Origin: Gammaproteobacteria bacterium
Lineage (GTDB): Bacteria; Gemmatimonadota; Gemmatimonadetes; Longimicrobiales; Gaopeijiaceae
Length of the DNA stretch: 39,991 bases
Assembly (NCBI GenBank): GCA_028820325.1
Contig: JAPPJO010000056.1
Location: 1 to 39,991, forward strand
Direction of reading: 5' to 3'
Shown here: one piece after another, positions 8,271 through 17,046 of the stretch
Layout of the letters: each line of letters starts with the position of its first letter
Numbering within the stretch: the stretch's first letter is position 1
Translations under genes and position numbers: made by a program
Notes under the pieces: model-generated
The model's input: only the letters and a program-made list of their open reading frames with translations
What the model was told of the DNA's origin: nothing
The model's database searches: none

Positions 8271-8819
8271 ATGCCGCCGACGCACAGCAAACTGATCCAC
8301 GACCAGTCCCGCGGGAGCTTCCGGTCGGTCTACAGCGACCTCGCGCGCGAGGCCCGGCACATCGATGCAGCGGTAGATCGGATCCGCCTCTCCGGCATCG
8401 ATCTCGCCTACGAAGAGCTGGCGTCCGTGGAAGAGCTGCGCGTGCTCATCACCGAGATCAATGCGGCGACGCTCAAGTTCGAAGCCGAGTCGATGCTGGC
8501 CGATCCCGAGCGCAGCCGGAATCTGCGCGTCGTCATGCGCCTGCTCGCCGAAGAACGCCTTCGGGTTCGCTGCGCGCCCCTCCTCGACTGGGCGCCCAAC
8601 TTTTCCGTTTTCGTGGACGGGCAGGGCCGCTGCGATCTGCTACTGGGCGTCCACTGGTTCCAGATTCCCTATCCCTCGCGCGGTCCGGCGCTCGCCGTGG
8701 TGTACAGGGGCGGGCAGACCGACGGGGTGCGAGCGCGATTCCAGGAGATGTGGGACCTGGCGCACGACATCGGTCCGGCGCTGCGCGGCGTCTTCGAGGC
8801 CGCCGAGCGCGCAACTTGA
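8271..8819 (+). CDS. Protein of unknown function, possible PLD-like C-terminal fold
   Basis: A 182-residue soluble protein with no signal peptide or membrane segment. The first 110 residues are helical and charged. The last 70 contain NFSVFVDGQGRCDLLLGVHWFQIPYP, a hydrophobic-strand pattern reminiscent of the phospholipase D-like domain in some TrmB-type regulators, but no HKD catalytic motif is present. I do not recognise the family. The ATG at 8271 lacks a strong ribosome-binding site. The gene is divergent from the phosphatase at 6479-8074, and the 196 bases between them could hold both promoters. The promoter of tRNA-Asn overlaps its stop codon. Confidence 0.6.
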   Translation: MPPTHSKLIHDQSRGSFRSVYSDLAREARHIDAAVDRIRLSGIDLAYEELASVEELRVLITEINAATLKFEAESMLADPERSRNLRVVMRLLAEERLRVRCAPLLDWAPNFSVFVDGQGRCDLLLGVHWFQIPYPSRGPALAVVYRGGQTDGVRARFQEMWDLAHDIGPALRGVFEAAERAT

Positions 8820-8844
8820 CACGCTGACGGGCTTGGGGTACGGT
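8816..8844 (+). promoter_or_regulatory. Sigma-70-type promoter for tRNA-Asn
   Basis: A consensus -35 TTGACA (8816-8821) is followed, after a 17-base spacer, by TACGGT (8839-8844). Transcription would begin about 15 bases before the tRNA. The -35 box overlaps the TGA stop of the preceding gene. Confidence 0.6.
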
Positions 8845-8866
8845 TGCTGGCTACTGTAGGCGGTCT

Positions 8867-8939
<73 letters not shown>

Positions 8940-8973
8940 TTGGAGTCTCCAGAGCGACCCAGCCTGCACGGCC

Positions 8974-10128
8974 TCAGGGCCGGTAGTTGAAGAACAGCGA
9001 TCCGCTGTAGCGCTCGAAATAGGCGTCGCCGATCTCCGTCTCCGCGCGTGTCCAGCCGATTCGGAAGCGGCCATTGACGGCGTCGGTGAGTTGCCGGCTG
9101 ACGCCCACGTACACCCGCGACGCATTGTCCGCCTCTTCGCCCGGAATCAGGCGGATGAACTCCGTTTCCGTCAGGTAGTCCTTCGCGGTCAGCACCGCCG
9201 TGAAATGGAACCTCATGTCCGCGGGCATGGGGATCGACACGACGGTGTTCACCGAGACGGCGTTGTATTCGGTCCGGCTCGCGTTCGACCTGTTGATGGT
9301 GCCGTGGATGCCCACCTCCGCGGTGACCCCCGGCAACTCGAACCCATCCGAAGACTCGATCCCGTCATACCGCCACAGCGCACCCAACTGATAGGCCTGG
9401 TCCCGGCGGAAGGGATCGGGTTCATAGCTGGTGCCCTGCTTCGGATACCGGAATTCGGTGAACGATCCGTAGAAACGCATCGTCATCCTCGCCGCGTTCC
9501 ACATCCGTGCCTGCGCGGCACCCAGTTCGAACCCGATCTTGTTGCGGTCGAGCAGATCGAGTTGCGGCACGATTTCCTGGGCGTTGTAGTCGGCCCGGCC
9601 GCCCTCGACGCTCGCGTCCCAGTAGGTCCCGCCTATTTCCCGCGTCTGGAAGAGCGCCGAGCCTTCGTAGTTCGTGTATCCGGGCTCCAGGAAAAGAGGA
9701 GTGGGCGTGCGGTCAGCCACATCGCGCCCGCCCGCCCGCCCGCTGAACTGCAGGACGCCGCGGTTCGTCGTTGTGCGGAACACGGCGTCGAGGACCCCGC
9801 TCGAAACACGGGGTGCATAGTCGCGCAGTTTGAAGCCGTACGCGTCGAACTGCCGGACACCGCCATCCACCGTGACGGTGAGGCCGTCGAACCCGTTGGC
9901 GTTCGAGCTCAGAACGGCCCGGACCCCCAGTTCGGCGCTCGTCGCCCAGGCCCGATCGACGCTGTCGACCACGGCAAGCGTCACGGACGGTATTCCGCCG
10001 CCATACCGTTCCACATGCGTCCCGCCGGTAAAGACCAGGTCGGTCACGCGCGCCTGAGCAGAGAGCGTCGTACCCCATCCGGTACCCATGAGGACGACAA
10101 GTGTCGCGACCCGGGTGGAGCGGCTCAT
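8974..10128 (-). CDS. Predicted outer-membrane beta-barrel protein
   Basis: A 384-residue exported protein of unknown function. A signal peptide covers residues 1-26 (hydrophobic core VATLVVLMGTGWG, likely cut after SAQA). The rest is built of alternating polar and hydrophobic residues with many Gly, Tyr and Phe and short turns, as in outer-membrane barrels, and it ends in SLFFNYRP, an aromatic terminal strand. No enzyme motif is seen. Its start overlaps the stop of the coiled-coil gene at 10125-11018 by four bases (ATGA), so the two are translationally coupled. With the two-component genes upstream it looks like the last gene of a four-gene operon. It may be a small porin or a structural barrel partnered by the coiled-coil protein. 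Confidence 0.7.
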   Translation of the reverse strand: MSRSTRVATLVVLMGTGWGTTLSAQARVTDLVFTGGTHVERYGGGIPSVTLAVVDSVDRAWATSAELGVRAVLSSNANGFDGLTVTVDGGVRQFDAYGFKLRDYAPRVSSGVLDAVFRTTTNRGVLQFSGRAGGRDVADRTPTPLFLEPGYTNYEGSALFQTREIGGTYWDASVEGGRADYNAQEIVPQLDLLDRNKIGFELGAAQARMWNAARMTMRFYGSFTEFRYPKQGTSYEPDPFRRDQAYQLGALWRYDGIESSDGFELPGVTAEVGIHGTINRSNASRTEYNAVSVNTVVSIPMPADMRFHFTAVLTAKDYLTETEFIRLIPGEEADNASRVYVGVSRQLTDAVNGRFRIGWTRAETEIGDAYFERYSGSLFFNYRP

Positions 10129-11018
10129 GCGGTGTGCTCGCCCCCGATGCGTTGGCGAAACTCCTCCGCTCGCGCTCTGGCGATATCTCGTCTCTCGATC
10201 ACGAACTCCCTGGACTGTTGCAGTTCCTCAAGGCGCTGCGACAACTCCTCGCCGCCGATCAGGTCCTCCGCATTGTCGGATGTCGCGTCCGGACGTCCCA
10301 TGGGCACGCGCAGGTCGCCGAAACGGGAGAGATCGGCTCCGAAATCCCGCACCATGCGCGCATGGCGCTGCCGTTGTTCGACCAACTCGATTTGGGCATC
10401 GATGTCGAGCAACAGCAGGTCATGGCGTCTCGCACGCCGCTCCAGCAGGTCCACCTTGGCCCTTATTTCCTCCCGGGTGTCGCCGGGGTCGATGTTGATT
10501 TCCGGGAACGGATCGTCGTCGATCTCGATGGGGCGTTCAAGCTGGTCGGCGTCGCCGTGCAAGAGGGCGATCCGGCGGTTGATGAGGTCTCGCTCGCGCG
10601 CATCCGCGGCCAGGGCAAGTTCCTCATACAACTCGTCCAGTTCGTCGAGCACGCTCGACAGGTAGGAGCGCCGAGCCTGGTCCAGCCGGCCCGCGGCGTC
10701 GGCCAGCTCCCTGTCGCTCTGCTCCAGCTCCCGCGCCTGATCCTGGTAGATCGCCAGGGCCCGCTCGTACCGCGCCTGATCGCCCGACAGGCGTGCCTCG
10801 GTCACCTCGTCGAGGGCGTCGTCGAGCAGGTCGCGCTCGAGATCGCGGGCGCTGAGGGCGGCGTTGTAGGCACTCTCGGCCGCGCGATACTCGGACTGCT
10901 CCACGTCCTGCGATGTCGCGGCGGAGGGAAGGACTGCGCACAGACCCGCGGCCAGGGCCACCAGGCGGAGCAGGCCCGCCGGCTTCCGTCCTCTGCCCTG
11001 TGCGGCCGATGGGGCCAT
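10125..11018 (-). CDS. Periplasmic coiled-coil protein of unknown function
   Basis: A 297-residue protein with a signal peptide in residues 1-36 (LLRLVALAAGLCAVLPSAA) followed by almost unbroken long helices rich in Glu, Arg, Ala and Leu with heptad spacing (about 40-150 and 185-290). The two helical blocks are separated by an acidic, Pro-containing linker (EIDDDPFPEINIDPGD). There are no catalytic motifs. The shape suggests a periplasmic scaffold or adaptor. It lies 13 bases after the response regulator stop and overlaps the barrel gene start, so it probably works with that barrel in the envelope and is made together with the kinase and regulator. Confidence 0.7.
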   Translation of the reverse strand: MAPSAAQGRGRKPAGLLRLVALAAGLCAVLPSAATSQDVEQSEYRAAESAYNAALSARDLERDLLDDALDEVTEARLSGDQARYERALAIYQDQARELEQSDRELADAAGRLDQARRSYLSSVLDELDELYEELALAADARERDLINRRIALLHGDADQLERPIEIDDDPFPEINIDPGDTREEIRAKVDLLERRARRHDLLLLDIDAQIELVEQRQRHARMVRDFGADLSRFGDLRVPMGRPDATSDNAEDLIGGEELSQRLEELQQSREFVIERRDIARARAEEFRQRIGGEHTA

Positions 11019-11031
11019 GACCCGCCTCGGT

Positions 11032-12420
11032 TCAGGCGTCGATGCCGTATTTCTCGAGCTTGTAGTAGAAGGCGCTCGACTTGAGTCCCAGGTCTCTGGC
11101 GGCCTTCGCCTTGACTCCTCCCGCCCGCTCGAGAGCCTGCCTCAGGAGCCTCTCCTCAATACCCTCGAGCACCTCGTTCAGGTTCTTTCCGTTCTCGGGC
11201 AGCTCATCCGTCCGGGGCACGACGTCCCCGGCGTTCATCGCAGGCAGATCCCCGGCGTCGATCGTGGGACCGTCTGCAAGCAGGAGCGCCCGCTCGATCA
11301 CGTTCTCGAGCTCGCGAACGTTTCCCGGCCATGCGTAGCCGGTCAGCTTGTCCATCGTCTTCGCCTCGACGCCGCCGACCCGCGAGTTGGTGCGTTTGCG
11401 CAACTTCGCGATGAAGTGGTCCACCAGGAGAGGGATGTCCTCGACGCGGTTCCTCAGGGGCGGCAGCACGATCGGGACCACATGCAGCCGGTAGAAGAGG
11501 TCCTTGCGAAAGTCCTCGCTGGCCAGGAGTTCGTCGGCGGGAGTGTTGGTCGCCGCGATGATGCGCACATCCACGGGAATCGTCTTCTCCCCCCCCACGC
11601 GCTCGAGTTCGCGTTCCTGGATCACCCGCAGGAGCCTGACCTGCGTCATGGTGGAGATGGTTGAGATCTCGTCGAGAAAGATGGTCCCGCCGTGGGCGAG
11701 CTCGAAGCGCCCCCGCCGCCTCCGGTCCGCACCCGTAAAGGCACCCTTCTCGTGCCCGAACAGCTCGGAGTCGAGCAGGCTCTCGGCGAGGGCTCCGCAG
11801 TTTACGCGCACGAAGGGGCCGTCCCTGCGCGTTGAGCTGGCGTGAATGGCGCGGGCTACGAGCTCCTTGCCCGTGCCGGACTCTCCGTAGATCATGACCG
11901 TCGACTCGCTGGGAGCCACCCGGCTGATCCAGTCGTACACCCGCTTCATCGCGGGCGCTTCGCCGATGATCTGCCCGTAGCGGGCCTCGGTCTGCTCCTT
12001 CAGCGACGTGTTCTCGATCCGCAGCGCCACGTTCTCCCGCCGCAGTTCGTCACGCTCTTCCCGCTCGCGCAGCAGGCGGCCCACCTTCACCGCGAACTCC
12101 TCGGGAGAAAACGGTTTGGTGATGAAGTCGACCGCCCCCAGCTTCATCGCCTCCACGGCCCTGTCGACGGTGCCGAACGCCGTGATCATCAACACGTCCG
12201 TCTCCGGGGCTTGTGCCCGGACCTGGCGGAGCACCTCGATGCCGTCCATACCCGCCATCCTGAGGTCGGTGACGACCAGCTCGGCGCCGTGCTCGCTGAG
12301 CAGATCCAGGCCCTGCCTGCCGTTCTCGGCCGAATAGGTCCGGTGGCCGTGCTTGCGCAGCAACAGCTCAAGGCCTTCACGGATGGCATCGTGATCGTCG
12401 ATTATCAGCACTCGGGCCAT
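11032..12420 (-). CDS. NtrC-family sigma-54-dependent response regulator
   Basis: A 462-residue transcription activator. A receiver domain (1-120) has acidic residues near the N-terminus (IIDDHD), phospho-acceptor Asp52 in VVTDLRMAGMDG and the conserved Lys in ITKPFSP. The central AAA domain has Walker A GESGTGKE, the sigma-54 contact loop GAFTGA and the Walker B-type GGTIFLDEIS. A Fis-type helix-turn-helix closes the protein (AKAARDLGLKSSAFYYKLEKYGI). It would receive phosphate from the kinase encoded just upstream and activate RNA polymerase with RpoN. The ATG at 12420 starts at the receiver; a longer frame to 12489 is unlikely. A 147-base gap separates it from the kinase gene. Targets are unknown, but downstream envelope genes suggest envelope stress or surface remodelling. 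Confidence 0.95.
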   Translation of the reverse strand: MARVLIIDDHDAIREGLELLLRKHGHRTYSAENGRQGLDLLSEHGAELVVTDLRMAGMDGIEVLRQVRAQAPETDVLMITAFGTVDRAVEAMKLGAVDFITKPFSPEEFAVKVGRLLREREERDELRRENVALRIENTSLKEQTEARYGQIIGEAPAMKRVYDWISRVAPSESTVMIYGESGTGKELVARAIHASSTRRDGPFVRVNCGALAESLLDSELFGHEKGAFTGADRRRRGRFELAHGGTIFLDEISTISTMTQVRLLRVIQERELERVGGEKTIPVDVRIIAATNTPADELLASEDFRKDLFYRLHVVPIVLPPLRNRVEDIPLLVDHFIAKLRKRTNSRVGGVEAKTMDKLTGYAWPGNVRELENVIERALLLADGPTIDAGDLPAMNAGDVVPRTDELPENGKNLNEVLEGIEERLLRQALERAGGVKAKAARDLGLKSSAFYYKLEKYGIDA

Positions 12421-12567
12421 GGCACCGGATGGACGAGCCCGCTGGGGGCGGTGAAAGGAAGGCGAACAAGGGCCGGAGCCCGGAGGCACGCATGGCCTGC
12501 AACCCGGGATGCGCGCGCTGCTCGATCCCCGGGCGAGCCGGCGGCAGGGTTCTGACTGGCGCAGGAG

Positions 12568-14076
12568 CTAACGCCCATTCGCTTCGCTTCGCGCGACCGG
12601 GAACACCTCCGAGCCGGGTAAATATAGACGGAACTCCGCGCCATTCCCAGCAGCGCCGTCGCCCGAGACCAGTTCGACCCTGCCGTCGTGGGCCCGTGCC
12701 ACGCCCGCTACGATCGCGAGCCCCAGGCCCGCGCCCCGTTCCTTGCTGGTGACGAAGGGCTGGAAGATTCGTCCCCGCAACGATTCCGGCACGCCGGGCC
12801 CGTTGTCGCGCACGGACACGATGACTTCGCCGTTGCTGAACGTACCCTTTAGCCACACCCGGTCACCGGCTTCGGCGGCGTTGCGCAGCAGGTTCAACAC
12901 CATGCGCTTGACCTGCCCCGAATCCGCCACCACCTCCAGCTGCGCGTCCGGCAGATCGACCTCGAGGCTGCCTCCCCGCGACTCGAGTTCCGTCGCAACC
13001 AGCTCGGCCGCCTCCCTGAGCGGACCCCGGATGTCGTGCAGCGTCGGCTGCGGCGCCCGGGGACGGGCGTACACCAGAAAGTCGGTGATGATGCTGTTGA
13101 GGGCATCCACTTCCGCCTGGATCTTGCGGAAGAGCTGGGCCCGTTCCTGTGGATCGGCGCTGTCTGCCGCAATGGCCGAGAAGAGTTTCAGCCCGCCCAG
13201 AGGATTCCGGATCTCGTGAGCCACCTGCGCGAGCATGAGCCGGAGTTGCTCGTCCCGCTGGATGATTCCCAGGCGCATGCGTTCCATCGCCCGCGAGAGA
13301 CGGCCGATCTCGACACCCGCCTCCACTTCGACCGACCGCGTGATGCGGCCCCGCTGGATGCGAAGCGCCACCCTGCTGAGCCGCTCCAGAGGCTTCGCGA
13401 TGCGGGCCGCCAGGCCGATGGCGACGAGAACCGAGAGCATGACCGTGATCGCTGAAGCGAGGAGGACCGACCTCTGCAACCTAGCCAGGGGATCGAGGTA
13501 ATCCGCCGGCATGAGAACGGCGAGCGCGACGTCGTATTCGTCGTCGGATTCCTCCAGCCGCGCGAAACCGTACTTGTAGGAGCGGCCGTCCCTTCCCTCG
13601 AAGGCCGTCGAGGTCGCCGATCCGTTCTCCCAGAGGCTGCTCAGGTCGTAGGCGGAGAAGATGAAAACGTCGGTACCGATGATCGGAACGGAGTCGGCCG
13701 ACTCGGTCGAAACGATGGCCGTATAGGGCTGATCGATGGCTCCGCTTCCGCCGGGCACCGTACCCTCTCCGGGAGAGGCCGGGCTCTCCCGACGGATGAT
13801 CCACGCGGCGTCGACATATCCGCGGTCGACCAGACTGCGCAGGCGGTCGTACGCCTCCCTCCAGAAGAAATTCTCTTCGTCTCCGCGGCCGAGATGAAGC
13901 AGATTGGTCGCGTCCAGCCCGGTCTCCGCCGCCACGCCCGCTGTGACCTGGAGCTTGTCGTCCAACTCGTCCTCGAGCGCCCGATCGGTGACCGAGAACG
14001 CCATCCAGCTGCTCGCCGCCGTGAAGATGACCGCGAAGGCGACCAGGACCAGCACGTACAGGCGTCGAAGAGGCAC
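12568..14076 (-). CDS. Membrane sensor histidine kinase
   Basis: A 502-residue inner-membrane kinase. The first membrane helix is at residues 5-27 and the second at about 203-224, enclosing a periplasmic sensor domain of about 175 residues. A HAMP-like linker (220-272) leads to the dimerization helix with the phospho-acceptor His287 in AQVAHEIRNPLGG, then an ATP-binding domain with an N box (NLLRNAAEA), G1 DNGPGVP, the F box and G2 GAGLGLAIV. The start is GTG at 14076 with GGAG upstream. It is the likely partner of the sigma-54 regulator encoded next and probably heads the four-gene operon. The sensed signal cannot be read from the sensor domain. Confidence 0.93.
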   Translation of the reverse strand: MPLRRLYVLVLVAFAVIFTAASSWMAFSVTDRALEDELDDKLQVTAGVAAETGLDATNLLHLGRGDEENFFWREAYDRLRSLVDRGYVDAAWIIRRESPASPGEGTVPGGSGAIDQPYTAIVSTESADSVPIIGTDVFIFSAYDLSSLWENGSATSTAFEGRDGRSYKYGFARLEESDDEYDVALAVLMPADYLDPLARLQRSVLLASAITVMLSVLVAIGLAARIAKPLERLSRVALRIQRGRITRSVEVEAGVEIGRLSRAMERMRLGIIQRDEQLRLMLAQVAHEIRNPLGGLKLFSAIAADSADPQERAQLFRKIQAEVDALNSIITDFLVYARPRAPQPTLHDIRGPLREAAELVATELESRGGSLEVDLPDAQLEVVADSGQVKRMVLNLLRNAAEAGDRVWLKGTFSNGEVIVSVRDNGPGVPESLRGRIFQPFVTSKERGAGLGLAIVAGVARAHDGRVELVSGDGAAGNGAEFRLYLPGSEVFPVARSEANGR

Positions 14077-14152
14077 TCTCGCGATCTCCGTTTCCGCTTT
14101 GGCTCCGGCTCAGGAGCACGCTTTCCGGTTTCGCCCGGCCCGCTGCCCCGGA

Positions 14153-15154
14153 TCACAAACCACAGGGCACCCGCTCCAGGGCAACTTCACTGAATTGAAT
14201 CGCCGATCCCGTCCGTGGCGCGATGACGAAGTGGAAGGGGGTCTCCACCACCGCCGCGGGCGAGCAGAAGTCGCCCGGGGCGAGTTCCACGAGTCTTACG
14301 ATCGCGCCGTCGCGGATGGCCTGGATTTCCCTGATCTCCAGAATGCTCCCCGCCTCCTGTCGGGCGCCGTCCGCCGCGACCACCACCATATCCGCCTCCC
14401 AGTCGATGTCGGGAGGGAAAGCGCTACCGGCGTGCCGCCCCCAGAAGTCCCCCCACCCGGCCGGTGCGTCGCCCGCTTCGGGCCCTCCGAAGAACACCCG
14501 GGATACGAGGTCCGGTTCACCGGGGTTGGCACCCTGGGCGAGGCTCGCGAACGGCACGCTCAGGTGGTAGACGCTGGTGGCGGAATCTCCAAGGGTGCGG
14601 TCGTGCACGAGCCTGGACACCTGGATCACCCGGCTGGCGTGAATGTCGGGTCCGGACCCGGCGGGGTTAAGCGATCCGAGGGGGCCCTTGGCACACCGGA
14701 TCCAGCTCTTCTCTTCGCTCCTGATCTCGTCCTGGATTCGGAGAGTTACGCGGGCCTCGCCGTCACATTGCGGGTTCAGATTCGGATCGAGGTCGTCGAT
14801 GAAGAGATCCAGGCCGGCCGCTCCGTGGATCTGAGTGACCAGGGTGGCGTACGATGCGGTGAACGCGCCCGCAAGCCCCGGGCTCCGCGTGGTGGTCTCG
14901 CTTCCCACCACGCCTCGATAGGCGATCGACTCGGACAACTGCCAGGCGCCGGTCGACCGCCAGGTGAGCGTCTGACGCAGCTCTCCCATGCCCCGCGATG
15001 GCGGAGACCGTCGCGGGGTCACGACCTCCACGACCAGTTGACCGGACTGGCCAAAGCGCAGCATGGGTGGCTCCACGCCGTTCTCCTCGCACGCGGACGC
15101 GGTGGCCGCCAACATGGCCACCCGAATCCATGGAACCCCGAACTTGCTCGTCAC
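14153..15154 (-). CDS. Probable lipoprotein of unknown function
   Basis: An exported protein of about 333 residues. With the GTG start at 15154, a short N-terminal segment WIRVAMLAATASAC could act as a lipoprotein signal ending at Cys22. An upstream ATG at 15211 is possible but gives a polar leader. The body is beta-rich with many Gly, Asp and Ser and resembles secreted domains of no known enzyme. Two downstream cysteines (CDGEAR, RCAKGP) and one near the C-terminus might form disulfides. It is followed by the kinase operon on the same strand with a 76-base gap and is divergent from pyrE. No function is proposed. Confidence 0.6.
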   Translation of the reverse strand: MTSKFGVPWIRVAMLAATASACEENGVEPPMLRFGQSGQLVVEVVTPRRSPPSRGMGELRQTLTWRSTGAWQLSESIAYRGVVGSETTTRSPGLAGAFTASYATLVTQIHGAAGLDLFIDDLDPNLNPQCDGEARVTLRIQDEIRSEEKSWIRCAKGPLGSLNPAGSGPDIHASRVIQVSRLVHDRTLGDSATSVYHLSVPFASLAQGANPGEPDLVSRVFFGGPEAGDAPAGWGDFWGRHAGSAFPPDIDWEADMVVVAADGARQEAGSILEIREIQAIRDGAIVRLVELAPGDFCSPAAVVETPFHFVIAPRTGSAIQFSEVALERVPCGL

Positions 15155-15303
15155 GCCGATACCTTCGTCAGCCCCTTCGCTGGTTTGACGATGCCGAACT
15201 GGCGGCATCAATATAGGGCGCTTCCCGCCGTCCGTCCTGCTGCCCCGCCGCTGCGGGCGGAGGCATGCGATCGTTCCCCGGGCCTTCGCGCAAAAGGAGT
15301 CAC

Positions 15304-15894
15304 ATGGACACCCGCGACCGCCTGCTTGCCCTGTTGATCGAGCGGTCTCTCCGGGTTGGCCGCTTCACGCTCGCCAGCGGTGCCCGCTCGACGTACTACG
15401 TAGATGCGCGAGCGACGACGATGACCGCCGAGGGACAGGCGCTCGTCGGCCGGGTATGCCTGAGTTACCTCCGGCGCGCCGGTCTGGATCCAACACACGT
15501 CGGCGGCCTTACTATGGGCGCCGATCCGATCGCCTACGCCATCGCGCGCCAGAGCTGGGAGGAGGGCCGGCCCATCGACGCGTTTTCCGTCCGCAAGGAC
15601 GCGAAGGAGTACGGCACCCGGCGCAGGGTCGAGGGGGGGCTCCCGGCGGATGCGCGCGTGGTGGTCATCGAGGACGCCATGACGACCGGCCGGAGCACCC
15701 TCAAGGCCATCCGGGCGGTCGAGGACCACGGCGCCCGGGTTCTCGCCGTCCTGGCACTCGTCGACCGTGAGGAAGGAGCCCGTGAGCGCATCGCGCGCGA
15801 AGGGCATGACGCGACAACCGTGTTTCCCGCGAGCGAACTTCTCGCCGCCCGCGAGGCGCAGGCCGGCGCAGAGACTCCAGGGGCGCCCGGCTAG
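15304..15894 (+). CDS. pyrE: Orotate phosphoribosyltransferase
   Basis: A 196-residue enzyme of pyrimidine synthesis that joins orotate to phosphoribosyl pyrophosphate to give OMP. The phosphoribosyl-binding motif VVVIEDAMTTGRST (119-132) is clear, as is the flexible catalytic loop SVRKDAKEYGTRRRVEG (96-112). The substrate stretch FTLASGARSTYYVDAR near the N-terminus is typical. The ATG at 15304 follows AAAAGGAG by five bases. It converges on dnaN with 36 bases between stops. No other pyrimidine gene is nearby. Length is slightly below the family norm of about 200-215, with a weak C-terminal tail. Confidence 0.95.
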   Translation: MDTRDRLLALLIERSLRVGRFTLASGARSTYYVDARATTMTAEGQALVGRVCLSYLRRAGLDPTHVGGLTMGADPIAYAIARQSWEEGRPIDAFSVRKDAKEYGTRRRVEGGLPADARVVVIEDAMTTGRSTLKAIRAVEDHGARVLAVLALVDREEGARERIAREGHDATTVFPASELLAAREAQAGAETPGAPG

Positions 15895-15930
15895 CACCAC
15901 CCAACCCGGCGTCGGCCCATCGCCGACCGG

Positions 15931-17046
15931 TCAGTCGAGCAGTCGGAGGGGCATCACCAGGCAGAGGTAGTCGATCGCGTCGCCGTCCTCCGCGGGCACC
16001 GGCTCGACAGTTGCCGCACGCTCCGGCGCCTTGAACGCCAGCCGAACGTCATCCGTGGGCATATGCTGGAGCACCTCGATGAGATAGCTGGCGTTGAACC
16101 CGATATCGAGGTCGTCGCCCTCATATCCGAGATCCACCTCATCGTAGCCCTCGCCCAGATCGGGAGTACTCACGCTCAAGTTCATCCGGCTACCGGAAAA
16201 ACTGAGCTTGATGCGGTGCGTCTGGTCGCTGGCGACGACATCCATCCGCTTTACGGCGGCAAGCAGGCTGTTCTTGTCGACCACCGCGAACTTGTCGTTG
16301 TCCCGGGGAATTACCTGCTTGTAGTTCGGGTAGGTGCCGTCGATCAGCCGGGTGTAGACCTCGGTTGGCCCCGAGCGGAAGCCGAGGAAGTTGCCGTCGC
16401 GGCCCAACTCGAGTTCATCCCCTTCACCGAAGAGCCGCTGAACCAGCCTCAGTGCCGAGGGGGGAACGATGAGGTTCGACGCCGCCGGCCCGGACGTCTC
16501 GGTCTTCACCGACATCCTCGCAAGCCTGTGGCCGTTGGTCGCCACCATTCGCATCTCGTTGCCGCGCAACTCCCAGAGCACTCCGCTCAGGATCGGTCTG
16601 CTCTCTTCGCTCGATACCGCGAAGGACGTGTTGCGGATGAGCGACAGGAGATCGGCCCCGGAGATAGTCCACGCCTGATCGAAGTCCAAGTGGGGCGACG
16701 ACGGGAAATCATCCGCGGGCAGACCGTTGAGCTTGAAGCGGCTCTTGCCGCAGACCAGCTCCATCTGGCTCCCCAGAGTGCCGGCGAGCACCGGGCGGTC
16801 GGGCAGCGCCCGCACGATTTCCTGGATCTTCTTGCCCGGGACCGTCAACGAACCTGTCTCCTGAACCTCCGCGGCTACGCGGGTCCGAACGGTGACATCC
16901 AGATCCGTGGCCGTGATCCAGAGGCCGTCTTCGGTTGCATCGAAGAGAATGTTGGAGAGAACCGGCAGCGTGGTGCGGGCTGGAACGGATTGGGAGACTG
17001 CCGTGAGTCCCTGGTACAGGTTCTGCCGAGTCAGGGCAAGTTTCAT
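15931..17046 (-). CDS. dnaN: DNA polymerase III beta sliding clamp
   Basis: A 371-residue protein whose dimer forms the ring that tethers DNA polymerase III to DNA. The N-terminus MKLALTRQNLYQGLTAVSQSV and segments such as LPVLSNILFDA, TNGHRLAR and the C-terminal YLCLVMPLRL (residues of the peptide-binding pocket) are characteristic. Length is normal for the three-domain clamp. It follows dnaA on the same strand across a 295-base gap that carries the replication origin signature. The last residues LRLLD depart from the usual MPMRL ending only slightly. Confidence 0.97.
   Translation of the reverse strand: MKLALTRQNLYQGLTAVSQSVPARTTLPVLSNILFDATEDGLWITATDLDVTVRTRVAAEVQETGSLTVPGKKIQEIVRALPDRPVLAGTLGSQMELVCGKSRFKLNGLPADDFPSSPHLDFDQAWTISGADLLSLIRNTSFAVSSEESRPILSGVLWELRGNEMRMVATNGHRLARMSVKTETSGPAASNLIVPPSALRLVQRLFGEGDELELGRDGNFLGFRSGPTEVYTRLIDGTYPNYKQVIPRDNDKFAVVDKNSLLAAVKRMDVVASDQTHRIKLSFSGSRMNLSVSTPDLGEGYDEVDLGYEGDDLDIGFNASYLIEVLQHMPTDDVRLAFKAPERAATVEPVPAEDGDAIDYLCLVMPLRLLD

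Noticed and set aside
12377..12856. Possible extra gene between kinase and response regulator
   Set aside because: The frames there are Arg/Pro/Ala-rich and overlap both genes; the 147-base gap itself shows no gene.
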